Of a DNA stretch of 64,000 bases, positions 22,661 to 31,862 are shown piece by piece; within the stretch, counting starts at the first letter, position 1; each line of letters starts with the position of its first letter. Location: the NCBI GenBank assembly GCA_018223185.1, contig JAAEYW010000011.1, positions 43,510 to 107,509 on the forward strand, written 5' to 3'. Source of the stretch: Oceanospirillales bacterium. Its GTDB lineage: Bacteria > Pseudomonadota > Gammaproteobacteria > Pseudomonadales > Balneatricaceae. The notes beneath the pieces were generated by a model. That model did no database searches, was not told the origin of the DNA, and saw nothing but the letters and a program-made list of their open reading frames with translations. Both the position numbers and the translations under genes were made by a program.

Positions 22661-22999
22661 CTACCGGCTCAGAAACGCTTCTATATATCTTGCAATTCTT
22701 TCACTCAGATTCCCCTCAAATCCATTGAGGTTTTGACCAAAAAACGCCAGGTACCGTATAGCTTGTATGTGGCTTATCTTCTTGCCTACAACATTATATT
22801 CTATTTCAGGAAGTGTTTTACTGTTTCTGGGTACGATAGTCCACCGAATAATATCTGAATCCACCGAATCAAATTTTTTCTGAGCAAAATCACAGAATGC
22901 GTCAACAAGCTGCGCACCCTCAGGCCCCAGACAACCCGATTCCACCCTGTAAATCACCAAAAGCTTCTTTTCTTCCGTCAAAGGCAAATCATTAACCAT
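22661..22999 (-). CDS. Hypothetical protein
   Basis: 112-aa ORF with plausible globular composition; no family recognised. Confidence 0.5.
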   Translation of the reverse strand: MVNDLPLTEEKKLLVIYRVESGCLGPEGAQLVDAFCDFAQKKFDSVDSDIIRWTIVPRNSKTLPEIEYNVVGKKISHIQAIRYLAFFGQNLNGFEGNLSERIARYIEAFLSR

Positions 23000-23239
23000 C
23001 TAAGCAAGCCATCCTTAATATCCCCGGGCGGTTAAACAACGCTGTAACACTGTTCAAACTATAGCCCTGTTTACCTGTTAATGGCTATAAAAACAAAACG
23101 CTATCTACGATTGTATAATCCGATTGTGCGGTGACGGCCCGCCGGGACAATATGGCTTACAGGCCGCCCGCAGCAGTTGCCCCACAGATCTCTCCCCGCT
23201 AACATACCCCTCTTAACAGAACACAGCCTGCCGGAACCT

Positions 23240-23872
23240 ATGAACGCTGCAAAACGCCACGAAATATTCTCCCGCCTGCGGGAAGCTAATCCCCACCCGG
23301 TCACTGAGTTGGAATACAGCAATCCGTTTGAACTGCTGGTCGCAGTGACGCTGTCAGCACAGGCAACTGATGTCGGCGTGAACAAAGCAACCCGTAAACT
23401 ATTTCCGGTTGCCAATACACCAGAAGCGATCTACGCACTGGGCGTGGATGGTTTAAAAGAGTATATAAAGACTATCGGGCTATATAATGCGAAAGCCGAA
23501 AACATTATCAAAGCCTGTAAAATACTGATTGATAAGCATGGTTCAGTGGTTCCCGACAACCGGGAAGACCTTGAAGCACTGCCTGGCGTTGGTCGAAAGA
23601 CAGCCAACGTAGTGCTCAACACTGCTTTTGGTCAACCGGCAATGGCTGTGGATACACACATATTCAGGGTATCAAACCGAACCAGAATCGCTCCGGGAAA
23701 AAATGTTCTTGAAGTGGAAAAAAAACTGATGCGCTTCGTCCCCAGGGAGTTTCTTATCGATGCCCATCACTGGCTTATTCTCCACGGTCGTTACACCTGT
23801 ATTGCCCGTAAACCCCGTTGCGGCTCCTGCCTGATAGAGGACCTGTGTGAATTCAAAGAGAAGACAGAGTAA
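23240..23872 (+). CDS. nth: Endonuclease III
   Basis: HhH LPGVGRKTANVVLNTAFGQPAMAVDTHIFR and C-terminal 4Fe-4S cysteines. Confidence 0.97.
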   Translation: MNAAKRHEIFSRLREANPHPVTELEYSNPFELLVAVTLSAQATDVGVNKATRKLFPVANTPEAIYALGVDGLKEYIKTIGLYNAKAENIIKACKILIDKHGSVVPDNREDLEALPGVGRKTANVVLNTAFGQPAMAVDTHIFRVSNRTRIAPGKNVLEVEKKLMRFVPREFLIDAHHWLILHGRYTCIARKPRCGSCLIEDLCEFKEKTE

Positions 23873-23882
23873 CCTCCCCTCC

Positions 23883-24272
23883 CTAACAGTTTCTTAACTT
23901 TACCCACGATCTCTGAATAACGGTTAAGTCTGCCTTTTTACAACGCCCCCGCAACTGATCAATCTCATCCGAACTGAGCCAGCTGCTCACCCAACTATTG
24001 ACAGCATCGCTGGTAGAGGGGGTTTTACTCCAGTCCTTATAGGCCTTCACATGCTGGAGGGTTATTCCATAGTTAGTACTTTCACTCAGAGTACAACAGG
24101 CAGGAAACCGCCCATTACAATCAAACTGCTCATTGATCCAGCGAACAGCTTCCAGTGTATCTTCAGTGGTAAATTTCATAACCCCTCCGACATCATTTAC
24201 AGGCAAGCAAGGTTCGTCAGCAACGGACAAACTGTAATAGGTTTCAGGAGTGTAGGAATTGACCGGTGTCAT
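23883..24272 (-). CDS. Hypothetical protein
   Basis: 129-aa ORF immediately convergent to nth; no family recognised. Confidence 0.45.
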   Translation of the reverse strand: MTPVNSYTPETYYSLSVADEPCLPVNDVGGVMKFTTEDTLEAVRWINEQFDCNGRFPACCTLSESTNYGITLQHVKAYKDWSKTPSTSDAVNSWVSSWLSSDEIDQLRGRCKKADLTVIQRSWVKLRNC

Positions 24273-24385
24273 CGCCAGTAAACTATTTTATTTCACTTTA
24301 TAAAAGTGTCTTTTTTCTGCGTCACTGGACCACTATATGACACACTGAAGTGCAGTTATCAACCGGGCTAGTTGTGCACATTTTC

Positions 24386-24394
24386 TGTGGATAA
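24386..24394 (-). promoter_or_regulatory. Perfect DnaA box (TTATCCACA on minus strand) beside an AT-rich intergenic region
   Basis: Plus strand reads tgtggataa. Confidence 0.5.
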
Positions 24395-24805
24395 AACTGT
24401 GAGTATTATTGGGGTAGTTGGCTCAAACACCCGTGGTTATTGGCCCTGAAACAAATCGTTCACATAAACGACAAACATTTTTTATCTCATATATTTCAAT
24501 AAGTTACGTAATTCAATAGGTATTTATAAATACACTTATATTATTTTAGTTTTGCTCTTTATATATTTTCAGTTTGCTGTGAATTAAATATTGCAATCCC
24601 GTTAAAGCCGTTGTTTCTATCGCTATATTGAAAGTAGTTACTAACACATCGTTTTGTATCACTTAACTTACACTCTTAACTGAAGATTTTTCGCTGGAAT
24701 CTGGCGGGTGCGGCAGTTTTCAACACTCACCTCTCAGATCATTTTGAGCTGTTGCTATACTGAGTTACAAACGATAAACACCGAACCCTGCAGGGCAGAA
24801 TAAAC

Positions 24806-25864
24806 ATGGCAATGATCTTTCAACAGATCTCTACACAACAAGGTTGCCAGTCCTATCTGATTGGTTGCAGCAACCAGCACAGCGCTATCATTATAGATCC
24901 GGAGCTGAGTATGCTGGACACTTACCGGGCGTTGCTCAGCAGGGAAGGCCTGCGTTTACATTATCTGCTGGATACACACACCCATGCGGATCACTTCAGC
25001 GCCAGTCAGACGCTTGCACGTCAGTTACAGGTGCCGGTTATTATGCATCGCAACAGTCCGGCTCCCTTTGTGAGCTTTCATGTTGATGATGGAGAGCTGA
25101 TACACCTCGGGGAACTCAAATTAGAGATCATACATACACCGGGACATACTGAAGACTCGATCTGCATTCTGATTGCTGACCGGGTTCTGACCGGAGATAC
25201 TTTACTGCTGGGAGGAACCGGACGCAGTGATCTGCCAGGGGGAGACCCGGCTAAGCTCTATAACAGTCTGTTCAATAAACTGTTACTGCTGCCTCCTGAA
25301 ACCCAGGTCTATCCTGCCCACATCTACAACGAAAAAAAACATACCACGATCGCAGCTGAACTGCTTAATAACCCCAGGCTTCAGGTAACAGAGCGAATGT
25401 CATTTATTCATCAGATGAACACGCTCAACCTCAACATGCCGGATCATCTGACCGAAGCATTGCGCACTAACCTTAGCGGTGGCAAAACCGTCGCAGGTCT
25501 GCTCGCAGAAGCTGCTGAAAAAGTGTCCTTTATGTCACTCAAAGAGGTCGCTCTCAGGCTCAGGACTGAACCTGAGGAGATTTTGCTTCTGGATGTAAGA
25601 GAGACTGATGCCTTCCTTAAGGGACATATTCCACGCGCTATTAATATTCCTCGCGGGCAACTGGAACTGCAGGTCAACAGCCTGCTGACAAATCCGACGC
25701 AGCGAATTGTAACTTATTGTCAATTTGGAAAAATCTCTACGCTGGCGGCAGCAACGCTGAAAGAGCTGGGATTTAATCGCGCAGTGGCACTGGATGATGG
25801 TTTTAACGGATGGCAGGCAATGGACTATCCGGTGGAACCCGCTGTGCAGAAAGACGATGGTTAA
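24806..25864 (+). CDS. Persulfide dioxygenase (ETHE1-like MBL) fused to C-terminal rhodanese domain
   Basis: DTHTHADH, HTPGHTEDS, LTGDTLLLGGTGRSDLPGGD, YPAHIYNEKKHTTI...NPRL; rhodanese LLDVRETDAFLKGHIPRAINIPRG and active-site-like YCQFGKIS. Confidence 0.9.
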   Translation: MAMIFQQISTQQGCQSYLIGCSNQHSAIIIDPELSMLDTYRALLSREGLRLHYLLDTHTHADHFSASQTLARQLQVPVIMHRNSPAPFVSFHVDDGELIHLGELKLEIIHTPGHTEDSICILIADRVLTGDTLLLGGTGRSDLPGGDPAKLYNSLFNKLLLLPPETQVYPAHIYNEKKHTTIAAELLNNPRLQVTERMSFIHQMNTLNLNMPDHLTEALRTNLSGGKTVAGLLAEAAEKVSFMSLKEVALRLRTEPEEILLLDVRETDAFLKGHIPRAINIPRGQLELQVNSLLTNPTQRIVTYCQFGKISTLAAATLKELGFNRAVALDDGFNGWQAMDYPVEPAVQKDDG

Positions 25865-25910
25865 GCGGCATACAACATATGAACAATCGATGGCCGAAAA
25901 CAGGAAAAGC

Positions 25911-26156
25911 TTATTCCGGCGTTTTCCAGATCGTTTTACGTTCCTGTAATAATATCCAGAGCTGTTCTACCTTCTCCCTCGCCCAGGGGGTTTTACGCAA
26001 AAACTTCAGACTGGACTTGATACTGGGATCGCTCTGGAAACAGCGGATACTGATCCGCTGACCCAATTCCTGCCAGCCATATTCCGCTTCAAGATCAGTA
26101 ACGATCTGCTGCAGGGTGACACCATGCAGAGGGTTGTTTTTCTGTCCCCCTGTCAT
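25911..26156 (-). CDS. VF530 family DNA-binding protein
   Basis: [58 protein letters not shown]. Confidence 0.85.
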   Translation of the reverse strand: MTGGQKNNPLHGVTLQQIVTDLEAEYGWQELGQRISIRCFQSDPSIKSSLKFLRKTPWAREKVEQLWILLQERKTIWKTPE

Positions 26157-26293
26157 TGTTCTGCTTCCTGCTGCTCCTGTCTGGCACGCTCATCCTTGGA
26201 TATATATCGCGGCTTTGCCGATACGTGGAGCTTTGCGTTTGCCTTTTTAGCGCGTTTTTTCAATATGCTGTTTATTTTCTTCTTTCTGTTCAT
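26153..26293 (-). CDS. DUF2986-like small basic protein
   Basis: [46 protein letters not shown]; ends 4 nt into the next gene. Confidence 0.7.
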   Translation of the reverse strand: MNRKKKINSILKKRAKKANAKLHVSAKPRYISKDERARQEQQEAEQ

Positions 26294-26436
26294 CAATAGT
26301 GAGCCTGAGGCAGCGATCTGATCGTTAGTAGTGCACATTCTATCTGAGTTTAGCTTTGAGTTCAGAAGATAGTTTACCGGGGATTAAAGCGACCATCAGG
26401 GTACTGTTTATGTCGCGGTATGTAATACACAAAATC

Positions 26437-26445
26437 TGTGGATAA
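26437..26445 (-). promoter_or_regulatory. Perfect DnaA box (TTATCCACA on minus strand) in intergenic region
   Basis: Plus strand reads tgtggataa within aaaatctgtggataactcag. Confidence 0.45.
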
Positions 26446-26744
26446 CTCAGTGCATTACTTTTTAGTAACTGCCTGTAAAAGCGATAACATGGGCTTTGCA
26501 GCAAATTGTTTATAAAAGCACCGCATCCGAACAACGCTTTTTACTATCAATAAGTTACAGAAAAACAACTGTTTTATACTCAGACCTGACGCCGGTGAAT
26601 CCACAACAGAAACGAACTCTTTGCAGTCTGTTAAGAACTTTTCTGAAAATCCTGTCTTCCTACTCGCCAGGGTCTTCACTTCCCGCCGCGTAAGAATAAC
26701 TCAGATAAGCAGATTAACGATCTTAACGGCAGACCCGAGACCCC

Positions 26745-27011
26745 TCAGTCTTCGGGTATCTCTATCTCGACATGGGATACCGGCTTTGTACAACAGGCCA
26801 GTATCTCATCACCAACGGTGTCATACAGAGCATCCTGAACTTCTTCCACTTCGCCATCAATTAAGCGAACCCGACAACAACCACAATAACCACCACGACA
26901 GTTATAGGGCACAGGGATCTCCTGCGCCTCCATCGAGTCCAGCAGAGAGTATTCATACTGATAATAGAAGGTACTGAAATTGTTGACCTTAATTCTTGGT
27001 ATACCTGACAT
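26745..27011 (-). CDS. yfaE: Class I ribonucleotide reductase maintenance 2Fe-2S ferredoxin
   Basis: NCRGGYCGCCRVRL plant-type ferredoxin motif adjacent to nrdB; start at 27011. Confidence 0.93.
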   Translation of the reverse strand: MSGIPRIKVNNFSTFYYQYEYSLLDSMEAQEIPVPYNCRGGYCGCCRVRLIDGEVEEVQDALYDTVGDEILACCTKPVSHVEIEIPED

Positions 27012-27021
27012 GACCCGTTCC

Positions 27022-28152
27022 TTAGAGGTCGAAACCATCGAAGTCGTCTTCACCCATTTCATTATCAATTGCTCCTACCAGATACGAGCTGATCTCTGCT
27101 TCCTGTGGGGCAACCTGTACGTTGTCACTGACCAGCCACGCATTCATCCATGGTAGCGGATTCTGTTTCGCCGGAAAAATCTCTTCCAGATTCAGCGCCT
27201 TCATCCGCACATTCGTAATATATTCCACATAGTCAGACAGGATGCGGGCATTAAGACCGATCATTGAGCCGTCCTTAAACAAATACTCAGCCCACTCTTT
27301 TTCCTGCTCAGCAGCTTCGCGGAAAATCTCATAAACCTGAGGTTCACACTCTTTTGCAATCTGTTTGAACTCAGGATCATCAGAACCGGAAGCCAGCACG
27401 TTGAGCATAAACTGAGTACCGGTGAGGTGCAGCGCCTCATCCCGGGCGATCAGCTTAATAATTTTGGCATTGCCCTCCATGATTGCACGTTCAGCAAATG
27501 CAAATGAGCAGGCAAAACTCACATAGAATCGAATCGCTTCCAGCACATTAACCGATACCAGCGTCAGATAGAGCTTGGTTTTCAGACTATGCATACTGAC
27601 ATCGTATGTTTCGCCACCAATCGTGTGAACGCCTGGCCCCTGAATCATATAGATATTTGTTAACTCGATGAGTTCATCATAAAGCCGGGTCACACTGCGG
27701 GCCCGCTTAACGATCTCTTCATTGGTGACGATTGTATCAAACACCTCTGACGGCTCAGTCAGAATATTGCGGATAATATGGGTGTAAGAACGGCTGTGAA
27801 TTGTCTCACTGAAAGACCAGGTTTCCAGCCAGGTTTCCAGCTCTGGCAGTGATACTATCGGCAGAAACGCGATATTGGGCGAACGTCCCTGCACCGAATC
27901 CAGCAGGGTCTGATACTTCAGATTACTGAGGAAAATGTGCTTTTCATGCTCCGGCATCACCATAAAATCTTTACGGTCAGTGGACAGATCAACCTCTTCC
28001 GGGCGCCAGAAAAATGATAGCTGCTTTTCAATCAGCTTCTCAAGAATCGGGTATTTCTGCTTGTCATAACGGGCGACGTTGACGTTATGGCCGAAAAACA
28101 TCGGCTCTTTGGTAGCATCGTTGAAAGTCGGATCAAACGTTGAATATAGCAT
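27022..28152 (-). CDS. nrdB: Class Ia ribonucleoside-diphosphate reductase beta subunit
   Basis: [32 protein letters not shown]. Confidence 0.97.
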   Translation of the reverse strand: MLYSTFDPTFNDATKEPMFFGHNVNVARYDKQKYPILEKLIEKQLSFFWRPEEVDLSTDRKDFMVMPEHEKHIFLSNLKYQTLLDSVQGRSPNIAFLPIVSLPELETWLETWSFSETIHSRSYTHIIRNILTEPSEVFDTIVTNEEIVKRARSVTRLYDELIELTNIYMIQGPGVHTIGGETYDVSMHSLKTKLYLTLVSVNVLEAIRFYVSFACSFAFAERAIMEGNAKIIKLIARDEALHLTGTQFMLNVLASGSDDPEFKQIAKECEPQVYEIFREAAEQEKEWAEYLFKDGSMIGLNARILSDYVEYITNVRMKALNLEEIFPAKQNPLPWMNAWLVSDNVQVAPQEAEISSYLVGAIDNEMGEDDFDGFDL

Positions 28153-28199
28153 GTTGCATCAATACTCTTGCCCTGATTACAGGGAGGTCAAAACTGATT

Positions 28200-28220
28200 G
28201 CCGGTGGGGTTGCCACCGGC
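28200..28220. other. Intercistronic hairpin between nrdA and nrdB
   Basis: gccggtgg ggttg ccaccggc perfect 8-bp stem, no U-tract. Confidence 0.7.
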
Positions 28221-28254
28221 CTGAAATCCGTTACACAGTCTGCGCTGAAAATTC

Positions 28255-30519
28255 TCAGAGCTTGCAGGCACCGCTGTCGCAACCACCCATATCTTCATGC
28301 TGATCAGTCGCACCATCACGGGTGTTATGGTAGTAGAGGGTTTTGACACCATACTTGTAGGCAGTCAGCAGGTCTTTAAGGAGCTGTTTCATCGGCACCT
28401 TATCACCTGGGAACTTCGAGGGATCATAATTAGTATTAGCCGAAATAGACTGATCAACAAACTTCTGCATGATACCCACCAGCTGCAGGTAACCTTCATT
28501 GGTTGGAATCTGCCATAACAGCTCGTAATCCTCTTTCAGCTCAGCGTATTCCGGCACCACCTGTTTCATGACACCATCTTTACTCGCCTTAACGCTGACA
28601 TAACCCCGTGGAGGCTCAATACCATTGGTCGAGTTAGTAATCTGAGAAGAGGTTTCGCATGGCATCAGCGCTGTCAGGGTGCTGTTGCGCAGACCAAATT
28701 CGCGTATATCTTCACGCAGTGTTTCCCAGAAATAGTGCAAAGGTTCATCACAGAACTCATCCACTTCACGCTTATAAGTATCGGTCGGCAGAATTCCTTT
28801 GGCGTAATTAGTTTCCTTGAACAACTTGCAAGGCCCCAGCTCTTTCGCCAGCTGATTAGATGCTTTAAGCAAGTAGTACTGAATCGCTTCAAAGGTTTTG
28901 TGAACCAGGCCATTAGCGGAACCGTCGGAGTAACGGACGCCGTTTTTGGCCAGATAGTAGGCAAAGTTAGTCACACCGACTCCAAGAGTTCGGCGGTTCA
29001 TAGACGCAGTACGCGCCGCTTCAATCGGGTAATCCTGATAATCCAGCAGACTATCCAGTGCGCGAACGATCAGATCTGACAGGTTTTCAAGCTCATCCAG
29101 GTTCTCCAGAGCCCCCAGATTAAAGGCAGACAGAGTACAAAGAGCGATCTCACCTTCAGGATCATTAATATCATTAAGAGGCTTGGTTGGCAGTGCAATC
29201 TCAAGACAGAGGTTAGACTGTTTAACCGGTGCCACCTTAGGATCAAACGGGCTATGGGTATTACAGTGATCGACATTCTGAATATAGATACGTCCGGTTG
29301 ACGCACGCTCAGATGCCAGAATACCAAACAGTTCAACGGCTTTAATCGTTTTCTTACGAATCGTTTCATCCTGTTCATACTGAACATAGAGACGCTCAAA
29401 CTCTTCCTGATCGGCAAAGAAGGCATCATACAGTCCCGGCACCTCATGGGGACTGAACAGAGTAATATTGCCCCCCTTGATCAGTCGGGTATACATCAGT
29501 TTGTTCAGCTGCACACCGTAATCCAGATGGCGCACCCGGTTTTCTTCCACACCCCGGTTGTTCTTCAGCACCAGCAGTGATTCAACCTCAAGGTGCCAGA
29601 GTGGATAAAACAGCGTTGCTGCACCACCACGAACACCGCCCTGAGAGCAGGATTTTACTGCAGTCTGGAAATATTTGTAGAACGGGATACAACCGGTGTG
29701 AAAAGCTTCTCCGCCCCGGATAGGACTGCCCAGAGCCCGGATACGGCCGGCATTGATACCGATACCTGCCCGCTGGCTGACATACTTCACGATCGCACTG
29801 GCAGTCGCATTGATAGAATCCAGCGAGTCACCGGATTCGATCAGTACACAGGAGCTGAACTGTCGGGTCGGGGTGCGCACACCGGCCATAATAGGTGTTG
29901 GCAACGACAGTTTGAACAGTGAGCAGGCATCATAAAAACGCTTCACATATTCAAGTCGGGTCTCTTTCGGGTAGTTGGCAAACAGACAGGCTGCAACCAG
30001 GATATACAGAATCTGAGGGCTCTCATAAATCTCATGAGTCACCCGGTTCTGTACCAGATACTTGCCTTCTAACTGCTTTACAGCCACATAGCTGAAATTC
30101 ATATCCCGAGCGTGATCGATATAGTCATTCAGTTGATTAAACTCTGCTTCAGAGTAATCTTCTATCAGATGTTTATCATAACGACCGGCATCAACCATCT
30201 TAGCCACATGGGTCAGAAGATGAGGCGGTTCAAAGCTGTCAAAAGCACGCTTACGCAGATGGAAGATCGCCAGACGGGCAGCCAGATACTGGTAGTCCGG
30301 TGCATCCTCAGAGATAAGGTCAGCAGCAGATTTGATCAGTGTTTCATGAATATCGGCTGTTTTAATGCCATCGTAAAACTGAATATGGGCTTTCAGTTCC
30401 ACCTGTGAGACTGAGACATTCTGAAGGCCATGGGCGGCCCAGATAACGACTCGGTGAATTTTTTCAAGGTCCAGCTTTTCCTGACGACCATCCCGTTTCG
30501 TTACCAATATGTCCTGCAT
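28255..30519 (-). CDS. nrdA: Class Ia ribonucleoside-diphosphate reductase alpha subunit
   Basis: N-terminal ATP-cone; FSSCVLIESGDSLDSI; NLCLEIALPT; C-terminal CDSGACKL. Confidence 0.97.
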   Translation of the reverse strand: MQDILVTKRDGRQEKLDLEKIHRVVIWAAHGLQNVSVSQVELKAHIQFYDGIKTADIHETLIKSAADLISEDAPDYQYLAARLAIFHLRKRAFDSFEPPHLLTHVAKMVDAGRYDKHLIEDYSEAEFNQLNDYIDHARDMNFSYVAVKQLEGKYLVQNRVTHEIYESPQILYILVAACLFANYPKETRLEYVKRFYDACSLFKLSLPTPIMAGVRTPTRQFSSCVLIESGDSLDSINATASAIVKYVSQRAGIGINAGRIRALGSPIRGGEAFHTGCIPFYKYFQTAVKSCSQGGVRGGAATLFYPLWHLEVESLLVLKNNRGVEENRVRHLDYGVQLNKLMYTRLIKGGNITLFSPHEVPGLYDAFFADQEEFERLYVQYEQDETIRKKTIKAVELFGILASERASTGRIYIQNVDHCNTHSPFDPKVAPVKQSNLCLEIALPTKPLNDINDPEGEIALCTLSAFNLGALENLDELENLSDLIVRALDSLLDYQDYPIEAARTASMNRRTLGVGVTNFAYYLAKNGVRYSDGSANGLVHKTFEAIQYYLLKASNQLAKELGPCKLFKETNYAKGILPTDTYKREVDEFCDEPLHYFWETLREDIREFGLRNSTLTALMPCETSSQITNSTNGIEPPRGYVSVKASKDGVMKQVVPEYAELKEDYELLWQIPTNEGYLQLVGIMQKFVDQSISANTNYDPSKFPGDKVPMKQLLKDLLTAYKYGVKTLYYHNTRDGATDQHEDMGGCDSGACKL

Positions 30520-30671
30520 TTCGCTTTCCCAAGTTTGAAAAAATCAGATTTACGAAGGTTTCTTAACCGAACCTTTTCAGCGGCGGAACCGGAGACATTT
30601 CGCCTTAGCACTCCGGACTTCCTGATGTTCACTCTGTCCTGCCGACCACTGGTGCCGACACTTCATCTGGC

Positions 30672-30686
30672 ACACTATATGTAGTA
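30672..30686. promoter_or_regulatory. NrdR box 1 upstream of nrdA
   Basis: acactatatgtagta, matching the ACACWATATATWGT-type consensus. Confidence 0.85.
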
Positions 30687-30702
30687 CGCGCACGAACAAC
30701 AG

Positions 30703-30717
30703 GCACTAAATATAGTT
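30703..30717. promoter_or_regulatory. NrdR box 2 upstream of nrdA
   Basis: gcactaaatatagtt, exactly 31 bp from box 1 (about three helical turns). Confidence 0.85.
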
Positions 30718-30961
30718 ATAAACAACTTAATTACAATACTTGATTTTGCCCTTTTATGAGTGTAGTCAGACAGTAAATACTGGCCAGATGCCCGTGCCAT
30801 CAGCGCTGCAGAATATTACGCCAAAATAAGAAAAATTTTAATTAAAAATGAATTCGCAATAAATTTTGATAATGGTCAAAAAGACCTCTCATCCTATAAA
30901 AAAAGATTCATCTTTCCGCTTTACAGTGGCGTAACAAATCAATAGTATACGCCCTCCTTGT

Positions 30962-31045
30962 GGTGGGGTTCCCGAGTGGCCAAAGGGATCAGACTGTAAA
31001 TCTGACGCGCGAGCTTCGGTGGTTCGAATCCACCCCCCACCACCA
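30962..31045 (+). tRNA. tRNA-Tyr(GTA)
   Basis: ggtggggttcccgagtggccaaagggatcagactGTAaatctgacgcgcgagcttcggtggttcgaatccaccccccaccacca; class II variable arm, encoded CCA. Confidence 0.97.
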
Positions 31046-31206
31046 TCGAATTTGATACAAAAAAAGCCCCGCCTATCCCGGGGCTTTTTTGTGTCTGCAA
31101 TTCAGATCAGGGGTGGGCGAGAACCGCCGATAGGGTTCGAGCCGGAGGCCACGAAGTGGCCGAAGACAACGTTGCAACGCTTTTCTGCAACGGCCCGAAG
31201 GGGCAT
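31027..31206 (+). repeat. 180-bp tandem repeat, unit 1 (tRNA-Tyr 3' end + terminator + downstream hairpins)
   Basis: Starts at aatccaccccccaccacca (last 19 nt of tRNA-Tyr). Confidence 0.92.
31059..31091 (+). terminator. Terminator following tRNA-Tyr
   Basis: aaaaaaagccccgcctatcccggggcttttttg. Confidence 0.85.
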
Positions 31207-31332
31207 AATCCACCCCACACCACCATCGAATTTGATACAAAAAAAGCCCCTCCTATCCCGGGGCTTTTTTGTGCCTGCAATTCAGATCAGGGGTGGGTGA
31301 GAACCGCCGATAGGGTTCGAGCCGGAGGCCAC
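31207..31332 (+). repeat. 180-bp tandem repeat, partial unit 2 (about 126 bp)
   Basis: aatccaccccacaccaccatcgaattt...gccggaggccac; 4 mismatches to unit 1 by eye. Confidence 0.92.
31239..31271 (+). terminator. Duplicated terminator in repeat unit 2
   Basis: aaaaaaagcccctcctatcccggggcttttttg. Confidence 0.8.
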
Positions 31333-31538
31333 ACTGCGGCTGCGCAACTTCGTGGCTGGTTGCTCATCGCTCGATGAAAGAAAAACAACCTACTGACAAG
31401 CCTCCCTGCAACGTGCCACCTGTGCCAGAAATCCGTCTTAAATCAATTACCCAGAGAATATTTCACTCTCCCTCTGTACCTTGCCGTTATCCTGTGCCAA
31501 TGTGTGGAAATATCTAATAGCACCTGGAGAACAACAAT

Positions 31539-31781
31539 ATGCCTTTGACAAACGACATTCAGGAAGAGATCAATATGCTGATTCGCTTTAGCCAGAGCAG
31601 CGATCATCAGGGTCTCAAAGTACATCAGGACGTTGCCCCACCAGAGCTGGTTGCAGCCACTCAACGCCTGTTTGATAAAAAGCTCATCACTCTGGTTGAT
31701 GGCGGGTATCTGACACCACTTGGCCACGAAGCAGCTGATCAGGCTCACGCATTGCTGAACATTCTCAACGCGCCGAAATAA
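31539..31781 (+). CDS. TIGR02647 family small protein
   Basis: LKVHQDVAPPELVAATQRLFDKKLITLVDGGYLTPLGHEAADQAHALLNIL. Confidence 0.8.
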   Translation: MPLTNDIQEEINMLIRFSQSSDHQGLKVHQDVAPPELVAATQRLFDKKLITLVDGGYLTPLGHEAADQAHALLNILNAPK

Positions 31782-31862
31782 CAGCAGAAACGATATATCT
31801 GAAAGCTGATTCAAGAACCTAATACCAGAACTTTATACAGACACCAGGGTAAACACTCATCC

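Noticed and set aside
24361-24800. AT-rich region with DnaA box as chromosomal oriC
   Set aside because: No dnaA, dnaN, gyrB or mnmG neighbours and too few perfect boxes.
30962-31332. tRNA 3'-end duplication as attL/attR of an integrated element
   Set aside because: Only 180 bp separates the copies and there is no integrase or cargo; a tandem repeat fits better.
31019-31377. Two ORFs (93 and 73 aa) over the tRNA-Tyr repeat
   Set aside because: They translate tRNA tail, terminator and hairpins. A Tpr-like peptide cannot be excluded, but there is no independent coding evidence.
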